A stretch of DNA of 64,000 bases from Ustilago trichophora (taxonomy: Eukaryota; Basidiomycota; Ustilaginomycetes; Ustilaginales; Ustilaginaceae): NCBI GenBank assembly GCA_900323505.1, contig OOIN01000007.1, positions 1,426,001-1,490,000 on the forward strand. Direction: 5' to 3'. Position numbers and translations under genes: made by a program. Each line of letters starts with the position of its first letter. The first letter of the stretch is position 1. Positions 40,448 through 52,367 of this stretch are shown here, piece after piece. Under the pieces are notes generated by a model. That model had not been told where the DNA came from and ran no database searches. It was given only the letters and a program-made list of their open reading frames with translations.

Positions 40448-41227
40448 CTAGTCAAAGTCAACCTCGTCATCACCTTCGTCCAGATCCTCGATATCGCCAT
40501 CAAGATCCACCGCATCCTCTTCCTCCTGAAATGCAGCCTGCCTCTCCGCTTGACTTCTTGCTGCTTCTGCCGCTGCAGCTGCTCGGTTTGCCTCGGCTTC
40601 AGCATCTCTCGCCCTTCTCTCCGCCTCCATCACCTGTCTCTGATTCAGCTCTGCCTGTGCATGGCCAGTGTGGCCGCCAACAAAAGGCCCCGTCCCACCC
40701 TCATTGTCACCCAGCACCGATCCATCTTCCGCGGTCAAAACTGCCCCTTCTGGGCCCACTGAGAGCCCTGCATCCACAGCCGACATTGCCGCTCGTCTTC
40801 CATCATCCTCCTCGTTAGATAGTTCTTCTTCGCGCATCGTTCGCCGTCTTCCTATCTGCACAATGTATCGCTCTCCGAAACGAACCATCTGGTATTTCCC
40901 CACCTCTATTGACTCCTCGAGGTCGCTGAGCTGGTCGGCGTCGGCGGAGCTTCCTATTGGTGGATAGCCTTTGAGTGCGCGGAGGAGGCGTGCTTGTTCA
41001 GCGCTCTTCGTGCGCATGGGCAGATGATCGCCTCGCGTAGATTGGCGCACCAGGCGGCGCTGTACGGCAGCTTGGCGAGCGGGGGCGAGTTGGGTGCTGG
41101 GTCCAGCTTGGGAATTGGCGGCGCCGTCGTGGTGCGCGGGTTCGGGTGAGGGGGACCGAGACCATGCTCTTTTGGAAGGGTGCGAGGCGTGATCCCAGAG
41201 AGTGTTGATAGGGGGCAGATATGACAT
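40448..41227 (-). CDS. Acidic-tailed protein, possibly APC/C subunit Apc15
   Basis: This 259-residue protein starts with MSYLPPINTLWDHASHP and contains a central block VRFGERYIVQIGRRRTMREE near residue 125. A long Ala/Glu/Arg-rich helix follows at about 200-235, and the C-terminus is strongly acidic (DLDGDIEDLDEGDDEVDFD). The layout of a short N-terminal Leu-Trp motif, an R-F-G...I-G..R-T-M block and an acidic tail recalls Apc15/Mnd2 proteins of the anaphase-promoting complex. The similarity is short and I would not rely on it without a profile search. The coding region looks real because codon use and composition match neighbouring genes and the frame is long for its length class. No splice sites are needed. 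Confidence 0.6.
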   Translation of the reverse strand: MSYLPPINTLWDHASHPSKRAWSRSPSPEPAHHDGAANSQAGPSTQLAPARQAAVQRRLVRQSTRGDHLPMRTKSAEQARLLRALKGYPPIGSSADADQLSDLEESIEVGKYQMVRFGERYIVQIGRRRTMREEELSNEEDDGRRAAMSAVDAGLSVGPEGAVLTAEDGSVLGDNEGGTGPFVGGHTGHAQAELNQRQVMEAERRARDAEAEANRAAAAAEAARSQAERQAAFQEEEDAVDLDGDIEDLDEGDDEVDFD

Positions 41228-43718
41228 GCTGCTTTGATCGAATCAGGCAGACGATGCGTGTGTACTAGGGCATGTCCTCTCCGATGATTTGAGAAGGGAT
41301 GCGTGTTGTGGTGGTGTCGGTTGCTCAGAAGCATAATCTGGGAGTTCAGGGTCTACGTGTTTGAGTGCCGCGATGATTGCCGATGCCAGATCGGGTCGAA
41401 TCGTACTATCGATCGGGAAGCAGCCTCTCTGGATTCACCAGAGCAATCCTGAATCTCAACAAACGAAACATGTTTGCATCTGATTGTAGACAAGCACAGT
41501 AGAAGCTCTACAGTATATCCGTCGAACTTTGAAGTTGTGAGGAACGCTGGACACTGAGCACATAAATGACACGGCGAAAAATATGCTACAAAGGGCAAAA
41601 AAGGGCAAAAGAAAGCTGACCATAAATTGGCAGAGATAATTTCTTGACTAAACAATCAGGCTCAATGGTCTTCGCTTCGAGGTATCTCATCATCCCACCG
41701 CCATACTGCACTCGACAAAGTGGTCTCATCACCGGAGCCGATGCATTGAGCCGTCAGCAAAGTGACGCGTGCTTCTCACGCTAGCAAGAGCGCCCCACAG
41801 TACCTTCCTGAAGCAGCTAGGCTGAGAAGCTGTTTTTGCACCTCGCCAAGGACGCGGATTCCGATGGAAGCCCACCTTGACCACATGATGTGCGCAGATA
41901 GGACCACAGCCTCCTTTCTGGCGCCAAATGAAGGTGGGGATCAAGCAAGTGTGACGGGCCTCCGGTACAATCGCTCTCGCTCAAGAACACCAAAGGGACA
42001 AGCGGGCAGGTGTGGTTGGCAGAAAAAAATTTCCAAGCGACGCTAGATTCAGAAAGTGCCACTCGCTTGTGAGTCCCTCATGGCAAACCGGGACGTCGTC
42101 ATATTGGCGAGACAAATGGTGTCTGAGACGCGCTGGAGCGAGGAATGCAAGATATATATTTGCAGCTGTCCAATTCGGCTTCCATTTTCCAGTCCGTATA
42201 TTTGAGCCACGCTTTCTGGTGTCAGCTTTCAATTTTGACGTGGGCATCGTAGGGTGAGGGTCAAGGGCTTTTGTCAATGGCAGCAATGATGATAGCTACG
42301 GCATTGGTCAGAAGGTTCCACTTCGATCTGCGCAGACCAGAGACAGTTCGATGTGGTCTTTGTGGGTATCGCGAGACCGCAGTATTGGATCCCGTGTGTT
42401 GGCTTAGCATCTTTGGATTGATGGTTCTTATTTTCTTTTGCCGATTCGCTTGGCTGCTTCCAAGATCTTGGTCCATCCAAAGACGACATAGTGCCATAAG
42501 CTGGCAGCTCGGCAGCTGGTGCCAAGCGTCGTATACACACTGGGTTGTAGATTGCCTTACAAGGTACATGGAGACAGTGACAGGAAACCAATTGATTACT
42601 TGCCTGTTGCGGCACAATGGCGGCAGTCGGCTACGGTTTCAAGCCTGCAGTTTGAACGACCGAACCTATTTGGCTGGGCTTTCGCTTCCCTGTGCGGTCG
42701 TGCTTCTCTTGTGATGACACAACACCTGCTCTCGGCATCCAGATCAGGGCACTCGCCGAGAGGAGAAGAAGACGATGGCCACATGTCACTCGGCAACACG
42801 AGACGAGAGCATACAGTACTCGTTTGTGATCTCGTCCTATGGGGGCAAGATCGGAGGCCGGCAATGTCTTTGCCATAGCTCAACGATAGATAGCCATCCT
42901 CATCACTGCTCCAAAGAGAATGCAGACACAAAGCCACCTTCTCCCACGAAGACGTTCACGGTACTGCAGTTAACTTCGCCGTCCCTTCCTGGGCAAACCT
43001 TCTCTACGAGCCACCCCTCGCATTGCATTGTCACAGCCCCTTGCCTATCACAAATATTAGCTGTCCACTTTCATCAAGCCATGATTCTTGCCCCTTGCTT
43101 CCGACCTTGTTCTTTGCTTGATCCTCGTTTTCGATCTCTTCTGAGCTCCATCATCTCCTCTGCCTTTCAGCGCCATCGAGTCCAACCGCCACACTTTGCA
43201 CCTTCTGAGACTCCGACAACTTGTTTCGATTACAGCAAAATCTTTGTTTCTCCGCCTGTCAACTTTGGCCTTGCTAAGCCGAGGCGACGTAACTAGTTTC
43301 GCCATCACTTCCAACTCAAGAAAAGGCATCACCGACTTGAACTCCTGGCAGCCTTTCCCGATCGATTCACCCAAATTCCGCCCACCTTTCTCCGCCGCTT
43401 CGATAACTTCCTGTGAGTGTACAACCTGCGACTTGATCATCTTCTAGGCAACATGAGAGGGAGGGAAGAAGATCCTGTTCACGACGTTGTTGAGAAGAAG
43501 ACAGCTCTCGATTTGCCATCCGTGATCATGTATCGAGCCCCTATGACCAGCTTGGTTTGCAGCGGGATGGTTGCTGTTCGGCGAGGCAAGGAGTTCTGGC
43601 CTAAGCGAGGGCTAGGAAGCCGCTATAAGTCGACAGCAAGGGAGCGGGACGGCAAGATCGAAGGGCGCAAGTCACGCGCTCTCTTGGATCACTTGCGCGT
43701 CGCCACGGTGGTACGAGC

Positions 43719-43748
43719 AGACCAACACTTTGAAGCAAGTGTTGGTCT
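43719..43748. repeat. Perfect 12-bp inverted repeat with 6-base loop
   Basis: AGACCAACACTT at 43719-43730 and its exact reverse complement AAGTGTTGGTCT at 43737-43748 flank the loop TGAAGC. No gene is adjacent on either side. Confidence 0.9.
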
Positions 43749-44248
43749 CGCCTGGAAGATGGTTCTTGTAATGCACTAAGCAACAAACGTTGCCGAAATC
43801 GGGATTAAAAGGGAGAGACCAAACGTGGTTGACCATAGCTGCCAAAAAGAATAGGCAAAGACGGTGTCAGCTCCGACCAGCGCAGATGCAGGCACTGGGC
43901 TAAGCGACGCTCTGGCCCAAGGGGTGATGGTGCAGCGGCTGGTCGTCGGCAAAATGATGGTCATTTTCTCATTCCAGTATAGGCATGCTTGATATCCTGT
44001 TAAAGGAAACATGATTGATCCAAGCGAGCAAGAGAGCTCAACCAGAGGACAAGCTGATCGAGACGGGAGGCAGGGAGCGAGATTGGCATGCATTAAGCGA
44101 CGCAAGCGAACAAGCAAATGAAAGCTCAAACTCAATTCTCAAGCGGCGATGGTGTACAGTATGATTGTAGGCCAAAGACTGCGGCAAGAGAGAGGTGTTA
44201 CTCGCTTGGGAAATTATGCGGTGTCGTTGTCGTCGTCGAGGAGGAGGA

Positions 44249-44284
44249 GAAGCAGCAGCAGAAGCAGCAGCAGAAGCAGCAGCA
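44249..44284. repeat. 12-bp tandem repeat, 3 copies
   Basis: The unit GAAGCAGCAGCA is repeated three times, preceded by GAGGAGGAG. It is a simple purine-rich trinucleotide-derived repeat in gene-free DNA. Confidence 0.88.
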
Positions 44285-46124
44285 GCGACGGCGTCTCTAT
44301 TGGGCTGTCACAAGGGCCAGGGAAAGGACACATGCCATGCATCGATATGCAAGGGTCTGTACGAATTTGCGCATTTGGCCTGCAGCCACGCCTCCTGGAC
44401 GCCTCTTTTGACGCGTTTTGCTAGAGTAGCGACCCTGCTCGCTCGCTTTCCCCCTTGGCTCTTGTTCTCTTCTCCTTCTGCTTTCCTTCTGCTAAGCCTT
44501 GACTCTCTCAGCTCAGGGCAGAGCAGGGGCTTTCTCTTTTTTGGGTCTTTGAATTGATTTTGAAAGGACTTAAAACAAGAGTCGAGAGAAAGAGGAGGTC
44601 AAGGATGGCATAACAACGCGGCATAGTTGGACAGAAGGCGAAGTTGCAACACACAGAAAGAAAGTAGTGTTGGTCTCAGCTTCTTGGATTTTTTTTTTTT
44701 CTCCTTTAAAAAATCAATTCCTTCCTTTTGCTCCCGTCGACCCCTTGCGTCAGTCAGCAACGGCATCCTCTAGTCACACTCTGCTGAGCTGAGCAGAACA
44801 TTGCTGAACAGCTTGGACTTCATGCTGTCATCATCTCGACTCCTTGTCCTGCTTCGATGCTCCCACCCACGAACCCCTGGCTGCTCATTGCTGCAAGCAA
44901 CGGTGGGTACCGCGGGTCCCTGCTCGATACTACTTTTTGGCCAAGATCGTCTCCCGATCTTCTCTTTCCTCTCTGTGTTTTCTCTTTCTTTGCTCTCAAC
45001 TTGGCTTCCGAACTCGCTTGATCACCTGCTGTCCTCTCGCTTTCTTGTTAAGCTTCTCCGTCTGAGGCAGCCTTCCTCTTGGCTGACAGGTCGCTCATCA
45101 GTCGCATGTAAGCGACAGGACCACCTCATGATGGCACGCATGGATATCCTGTGCCTCGGCTTTTGCTTGCTATTACTGTAGAGCGATCGTAAGAGTCGGA
45201 TTTACGGCGAGTCTTATCGTGCGAGCTACTCTTCCGATTCCATGGAAAGCTGCCCGGAAACGCTTTCACGCTAGGCGGAGTATCATTCCCTCTGTTTGCA
45301 GCTTAGAAATAGATCGACGGGACGAATCAACGGCGGGGACAGCCCAGCGTCGATACCAGCCAGACCAGCACAGGCCCACCCAAAACGAGTCCTAATTTGC
45401 ATGACGGAATTTGAGGACGTGCAGATGTGCTCCTGCATCACACACAGAGAGAGATACGCTGCACAAGGTGATGCAGCACCGCTTTGTGATCAGTCGTTTT
45501 CCATGGCCACGCTGCATCGCCATCGTCCTTTCCCTACAGCATCCCCCTTATTAGCAGGCAAACAGTCTTTGACGGCCAAATGTGATCAGTCATACGCTTG
45601 CCCAGATCGTCAGGGTTGTACAAGCGAGACGGAACCTAAGCTTTCCCAGGCTTTTTCCAAAGCTTGCATGCTGTCCATGACCGCTTGCCGAAACAATGGG
45701 CTTCGATCTTGGTCTGCCTACACAAGGAGTTCTGCTTCTCACTTAGGATCTTCATGGCACGCTCCGACCAATTCTCTTCTTTGTCTGATCGCGACTCAAA
45801 TCAAAAGCGCGACAGTACAATCAGTCTCGGCCTTCTAGTGCGGTCCACCGCGCCATCAAAGACTTATTTGTGGTCACGGTTGTTCTTTGTGAACGAAGGG
45901 CTCTCCTAGCGCAACCCTCCCTTCTTCCTTCTTTTGTCGACGTTTTCAGTGGCGCTCGTGCAAAACGTTTTGATGGTGATTGCTTCGGCAAGATTCGTCA
46001 ACCATACACCGCCAGATAGATGCCCAAACCTTGGCTGCTGGCTCTGGCTCTTAGCTCTAAGAGGAAGGTCGCAGGCTGCACCGTTGTCGCCCATCTTTTC
46101 TGTGCCCTTTGGCTGCAGATGTGC

Positions 46125-46153
46125 CGCATCGCATCGCATCGCATCGCATCGCA
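46125..46153. repeat. Pentanucleotide repeat (CGCAT)5
   Basis: Five perfect CGCAT units plus CGCA. It lies about 1.7 kb upstream of the TEA-domain gene start. Confidence 0.93.
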
Positions 46154-46269
46154 ATAACGCCAGGAGGAAGCCCAGACGCAGTAGCATCCTTAAGCGAGCC
46201 AAAGGCTACCCGCTTCAAGATGTCTGCGTGCAACAACCCAAAATCATTTTTTTCTTCTTCTTTTCATTT

Positions 46270-46297
46270 GTTTTCTCGATTTTCTCGATTTTCTCGC
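46270..46297. repeat. 9-bp tandem repeat TTTTCTCGA
   Basis: About three units of TTTTCTCGA, followed by degenerate TCTCGCT copies, in a pyrimidine-rich stretch. Confidence 0.8.
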
Positions 46298-47887
46298 TTC
46301 TCTCGCTCTGATCTCGCTCTTCACTCCTACCTTTTTGGTGCTCCTCTTTGGTGAAACCATGCCCAAGTCAGACCCCTGGCGTCGCTCGATGCATTAATCC
46401 TGCATTTCGATTGCTGCTGCTCCAACCACCTGATGGTCAATCCTTTCGACTTATCAGCCTCCAGATGCCCGTTCCTCCCTTTCATTGCCGTTTGCCGTTT
46501 GCCGCTTGCCGTCGACGCCCTCTAGCCGCCGACACTTCGGTATCCAGGGGACCGAAAGACAAGAATGATCAGTCACAAACCTAGTGCATCTACCGCTTCG
46601 GAGGCCACTCGTTGCTTCATTGGGCTTGCTTTGTTCGTGAGGTGTCGCCTTGGTGCTCTAGCAAGGGCGTCGTTGGAGGCATCGTGTTTCTATCCCACTG
46701 CTAGCTTTGTGGAAGGAAGCAGCTGATCCTGTCATGCAGCGCTTTGACAGTGCTGTGAAACAAGCTGGAAAGCACCTGTCAGATTGTATGTGATGCATTT
46801 GTACATCTTTGCTGGGACACACCTAGGGTGGTACATTGAGTGGAAAAGCGCACTCGACCTATCAAGCCTCTCTGTGCATAGCAGCCTTCTAAGCGGATGG
46901 CATTCATTGACGTGACCCCTTGCACCCCGCATTTCTCGCCTTATGACCCTCTCGACTCATCCGTTCCTCGCCCCTGCAAGCCTCCGACATCGCAGCATCT
47001 TGCCCCCCTTCCCTGTCACATCGCCAACTTGTGCAGGACGTCTCTCGATTCGATCCGCTTTCCCGCTCTATTGCATACGCCCCTTGCGCTCCTCAACTGG
47101 ACAAGCGGCCCCTGAATCGTCCCGTCGAAGTGTTGCTCTCCTTCACTACTTGACAGCTTTTGCAATCAGCTAGCCGTGGCTGCCAAGCGATTCGAATTCC
47201 CCTCTCTGGTGAATTGCCGTGCCTTTCCCTTTTGCACCTCCACCGACCTACCCTTGGTGCACCATCACAGTGACACGTTCAGGACCATCATCTTCAGGCA
47301 GTTACACTACTAGCTTTCGAGCACTTTGCATAGTAAGTCAAAGATCGACGCCAAAGGTCGATCAGGCCGCTGCTCGAGACATATCTGTTCTGGCACATCC
47401 CATTCCACCTTAAAAGGGTCTATGCTCGTTGTCGATCCCCCCTTTGCCATCCTCCTCCTCTTCTTTTCTCCATCTACCTTTGCCCTCCCCATTTTGAACT
47501 TCGCTTTCTTTGGTCGTTGTCGCCCTCTATCCTACCGTCGACTATAGTTTTCTTTGCTCGGCACCATCTTCTTTGCGACACTAGTTCTGTTCCCTTCCTT
47601 CTCTCCACTGCAGCTTCGTATCACCCTTCGGTCTCCCCCCTTTCCACCTTGATCGATCGTATCTTCGACACTCTTTTCGTCATCTTTGCATTTTCGTCTA
47701 ATCTCTCGTTGCAACTCGAGTCAAGCTTCTGACCGCTCTATCTTTGCTGCACGTTTCATCGCATCACAAAAGAATATTGCTGCTATCGCACCCTCTGCTA
47801 GCTTCCAGGACATCGCATACGAGATTCGTGCGACGTTCTATTTCAGCAGGGAATCAAACCCGAAAAGGCAGGCCAGGTACTTCTCAC

Positions 47888-50800
47888 ATGTCCACTGCTC
47901 AGACCTGCTCTCCTACAGGAGACGTTCAGCATCTGTTCCCTTCGCCCACCTACTCTGATTCGACACTGTCATCCATCTTGTATACTCCCGACAACGACAT
48001 GGCTAGCCAGTCTCAGGAAGTCAACAATCGTCTTCACCTCCACCAAGCTTCTATCAACGCTGCCAACGCCGCCTTTGTATCTGCTACCAAGCGCGAGGAC
48101 ACGAGCATGAGCAGCGATACCCGAGACGACAGCAGCCTCGTCTTTGCTCACAACGCTCCTGGTATCCTCGACGCAGACATGAGCGGCGATCCACAGTCGC
48201 TTGCAGCCGCACTTGACTTTGACCGTATGAATGCGGATATGCAGCAGGCGCTCGGCACTGGCGACGGTTACTCGTTCCTTGGCAAGCGACCCACCACATC
48301 GCAGCCTATGGGTGGTTTTGGCTCGATGCTGCATGTCCGCGCCGACTCCAACTCAGGCCGTCGTCACAGCATCCAGTCGTTGATGCCATCAGCAGATTCG
48401 AGCTCGTCCTTGACCGACTACACTAGCCTGGCTGGCAACAACATCGGGGCTAGGAGTATGAGCATCTCTGTCGATGCCTTTGGCCACATCAACTACAACA
48501 CCTCTACTGCTCCCCAAAGCATGGCAGACGGCACGAGCACGAGTGCACAGGACGTGTCGGGAACTGGATTCCTCATGTCGCCTCCTCGTCTCACTGTCAG
48601 CATGTCTTCGAGCAACAGCCCGACTCCGACTCCTCTTGGCGGCTTTGCTGAAGATGCAAAGCGTCGTCGCACCTCTCAGGTGGATGCTACACCTGAGCGC
48701 AGTGTTGACCATCTGGCTCAGCAGCAACGCTTCTTGCCTCAACAGACTCCACCCAACATGTACGCCTACCAGCAGCACCCGCAATTCTCGGTCGGTTCCA
48801 GCGTCGGCGCCGGGCTTGAAACGCCGTCATCGGTCCAGTCGAGTGCGTCCCCTTGCCGCATTCGGCGTCTGTCGCTTACAGCCATGGACCGTGCTGCCCA
48901 CATTGCCAGCCTCACTGCCAACTTGACGCTGCCCAACTTTGGCGGCGAACAACCGCCCAAGAGTGCACCTCCACGTGCTGCTTCGGATGCCATGCAGAGG
49001 GCGCAATCGCAGTCGTCGCTCGGCAGAAAGGCAGCTGAGGAAAAGGCGGCCAAGTCAAGCACCAACGGTAACGGTAACGCTAGCGGCACCGCCACTCTGA
49101 ACAGTAACGGCAAGAACCAAGATGTCTGGCCTGATGACGTCGAAGTCGCATTTTGGGAAGGTAAGTCCCCTCTTTGTCTGCGTTGCTACTCTATCTTCTC
49201 GTCTTGTCATGTGCCATCGATGCATCAAATGCAGTGTCGGCGCTGCGCTGCTTGTTGGCGTGGGACGCTGGCACTGTTGGAAGTGCTCCTGTCCTCATTC
49301 CCCGCAAAGGAATACAGAGACGCGTCTCGGTCAAATTTGAATCTCCGATTTTGACGCGTGCCACAGTGTCAATTGGAAAATTTGTATTTGATTCCGAGAT
49401 GCTCGTCATTTGCTATCGAGAACGCCGAGCAGATCATCATCTCCGAGCCTTTGCTCTTTCCTCCGGTCTCCTCTTCGAACATTTGCATTCTTTTGGAGGC
49501 GGTTAAGAAGAGCAGCAGTACTTTACTTGTGGCCAGGTGCACAAGATATTCAGTCAGTTCTGGACTAGAATGTCGACTGATGTGGAAGTGGCATTGGAGA
49601 GTGCGGCGTCTTTGTGAACGGAATGCTAACTTTCTCATGCTTTGTCTTGGTCTTTTTTTGGTCCTATCCTCCTCCTCTTCCCTTTCAATTCCGCTTCCTC
49701 CTACCATCTCACCATCTCACCATCTACCATCTACCATCTACCATCTACCATCTACCATCTACCATCTACCTTGTATCCTTCTCGCTTTCCCTTCTGACTC
49801 GTTGTGCTGGCTCGCGGCATTTCTCAACATCAGCTCTTCGCCTCATCCCCAAGCTCGGCCGTCGAAAGGTGTTGGTCCACGGCAAGCCTTGTGGTCGAAA
49901 CGAGCTAATCGCCGACTACATTGAGCGCAAGACTAACAAGGTGCGCACCCGCAAGCAGGTATCGAGTCACATTCAGGTGCTCAAGAACATTCGTAAGGGT
50001 GATCCCGAATTCCAGCAGCTCATCGCCGAGCCAACTACCGAAGAGGACTTCTACATCCCTGCTGGCGGTATGATGTACGCACAGACCCTTGCCGGCTATG
50101 GCTACGGTGGACTTGGCGGCGCATACCCGCTTCTTTCGATGGACAACGCCAGCGGCCTGCTTTCACCTTACACCCCAGGCCTTACTGGCGGCCAGGGTCT
50201 CGCCAGCCCCTTGTCTCCTGGCGCACCACCCATGTCGGCAACCCACTCCATTACCTCGGGGTTGAACGACCTTCACTTTCCCCCACAGACTGGGTTGAAA
50301 GATACAAGCGGTACCACACCTTGCCCAATCCTCCCAGCCAGCTTCTCCATGTGGGTGCACTGCTCGACGGGCGACGAGAAGCACGTCTACACCAACCTGG
50401 ACCGCAACTCGATGACAACGTACGCCAACAATCAAGCATCTCTGCCTCAGATGACGCTCGATTCGGTTCGTGTGGGTCACTTTCGCTTCCCTCGTCTCGC
50501 TGAGATGTACCACCGCATGCCATGCCAGTTCCTCCACGTCCACGTGCCTCTTTCGATCCCGCGTCACGATGTCATGATGCCTCGCTACGACCACTTTAGC
50601 ACCCAGCTCTCGTTGACATCAGCTCAAGACCTGCGTCTCACCTCGGTCACCACCGTGTACTCGCACGGAAAGCGCGTGCTGTCGCTCGTAGAGCCCTTGG
50701 ATGCTCCTCGAAAGATTTCGGGCAGGAACGGTGTCGAGGTCACGTCCACCAGCACAGTCGGTGCCGGCTCTGCAAGCGCAGAGGGCAACTCTAACTCAAA

Positions 50801-52367
50801 TGCTTCGACCGAAGCTGCCGATCAGAGTGCTACTTCGCACGATGAAGCGATCACCTCGACCCCAACCAAGGGTAAGAACAACCAGCGTCGCGAGAGTGAC
50901 GGTAGCATCGCTTCCTTGAGCCCCATCTCGGGTACCTCGAGCGGACCGGCTTCGCCACGTACGCCTCTGGATGCCAACAACCAGTCTGGCGGCAATCTTC
51001 GTCACCGCTGGTGCCACCAAGCCCCCTTTGCTACTGACTTCTGGGCCGACTTCTTGAGCCGCAACCACCCTGTCAACGTGTACAGCGGTCGGGATGGTCT
51101 CCAGTCATTTGGCAAGGAGCCCAGTGAGCGAGCTGCGCTAGGTATGGCTGTATCAGGTGTCACCATCATCCAGGAGTTGGTGGTAGCCAGCGAGGGAGCT
51201 GCCGGTTCCGCCGGTTCCGCCGCCGCAGCTGGTCGCGACTCTGCCCCCGCGTTGCTCAACGATGCTGGCTCAAGCCTGAGCCCCGGTAGCAAGGTGGGCG
51301 ATGTTGTGCTGGTGATTGCTTGGGATCTCGAGTGCGTCGAGGCGCTTGGTACCACACCAGGAACTCCCACCGTCTCTCTGTTGACCGTGGGACCTGGCGC
51401 TTCGCCCATGGGCCGAGCTGCGTCGCTTGCCTCTCCCTTGCACCAAGCTGGTGCGGCGTTGCATGTGGCTCCGCACGGCCTCTCTCCGATGACGGCGGTG
51501 TTCCCCAATGCGATGGGTCAACCCCAGCAGCAACAGCCTCAGCTCAACATGCTCAACGGTGGCGCTCCTCATCGCGGCTTTGGGCATGCTTACCCTCCTT
51601 CTCTAATCCAGACGCAGCCCTCGCCGCAGCCGAGCTTCGGATTCAAAACGGAGCCTCAGCAGGGCGGCTCAGAGGGCAACCTGCAGCCTCCGACTTTGCT
51701 GCGCAAGCGTGGTTTGTCGATGACCAAGCCCAATTTGATGGTCTCGATCCCACCTGCGCCTGCGTATCTCAACCCTCAAAGGAACGCCAACGGTGCCATG
51801 CTGAGCCCACACCCGCAGCTTTCGCCTGCTGCCAGCCCAACGCCAGCTGCGTGGGGTTTGATTCAGCAGCGCGCGGTGCACACCCCGATTACGCCCTTCC
51901 CGCAGATGGGTGCCGGCCTTTGCGAGCCTCCGCCTCTCAACACTGGCAACGATGCCAGGCTGCAGAAAGAGCGACTGGAGAGGCACTGGGCGAGCCAGGC
52001 AAACCCAATCGGCGGTGCTCTCCCCTCTCCGCTCGACATGAGCTTCAACCAGTCAGAGGTGAGCGTGTCGATGAGTTCTGCCGGTATGGCCGCAGCTGTG
52101 GCCGGTCAGGGCGACTCTGCGCTTGGACTGATGGTGCCTGGAGGCATGCACAGTGGTCTGCCGCTTCTATCGCCTGCTGGGTTTGACATGGGCAACAACA
52201 AGATGGGCGGCGGCGCCATGCACAGTGGCATGGACTCGGGCAACAACAGCTTTGAGCAGATGCTCAACGAGGGCGATCTGAGCAATGATGCCAGCACCCA
52301 GGAGTATCTGAACGGTCTGTTGGCTTCGATCGGTGTCGAGGGCCAGGAGTTCAGTGCGGCTGCCTGA
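47888..52367 (+). CDS. TEA/ATTS-domain transcription factor (Tec1/AbaA family)
   Basis: Two exons, 47888-49160 and 49834-52367, give 1268 residues. The GTAAGT donor and CATCAG acceptor join ...VEVAFWE to [12 protein letters not shown] in frame, so the intron splits the TEA DNA-binding domain (about 410-478). The second half carries [20 protein letters not shown] and [19 protein letters not shown], the third-helix block. The start [11 protein letters not shown] at 47888 is chosen because the 48 open codons before it look like leader. The rest is Ser/Gly/Ala/Gln-rich and disordered; a more ordered stretch at about 580-690 ([40 protein letters not shown]) may bind a partner, as the corresponding part of TEAD proteins does. 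Fungal relatives control filamentation, conidiation or mating. Nuclear location is expected. Confidence 0.93.
49703..49770. repeat. Heptanucleotide repeat in the TEA-gene intron
   Basis: About nine CCATCT-containing units; the first are spaced by eight bases (ACCATCTC), the rest are perfect CCATCTA heptamers. It lies 64-131 bp before the acceptor at 49833 and makes this 673-bp intron the longest I can define in the window. Confidence 0.93.

Larger units (their letters stand above)
41228..47887. other. Gene-poor region of 6.66 kb upstream of the TEA-domain gene
   Basis: I cannot support any gene here. Open frames up to 180 codons exist but lack domains, signal peptides with mature parts, or splice-supported extensions. 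The region holds a perfect 12-bp hairpin (43719-43748), a 12-bp repeat (44249-44284), (CGCAT)5 (46125-46153), a 9-bp repeat (46270-46297), repeated TTGCCGT words near 46485-46512, and TACTGTA-type words at 41509, 42812, 44155 and 45174. From about 46900 it becomes strongly pyrimidine-rich, as expected of the TEA gene's long leader. A non-coding RNA or an extended promoter is possible. Confidence 0.55.

Noticed and set aside
45296..45838. 180-codon open frame in the gene-poor region, considered as a small secreted effector
   Set aside because: No N-terminal signal peptide and no support from codon use.
49703..49770. CRISPR-like or telomere-like array
   Set aside because: Units are contiguous heptamers without spacers, do not match TTAGGG, and lie in an intron of a eukaryotic gene.
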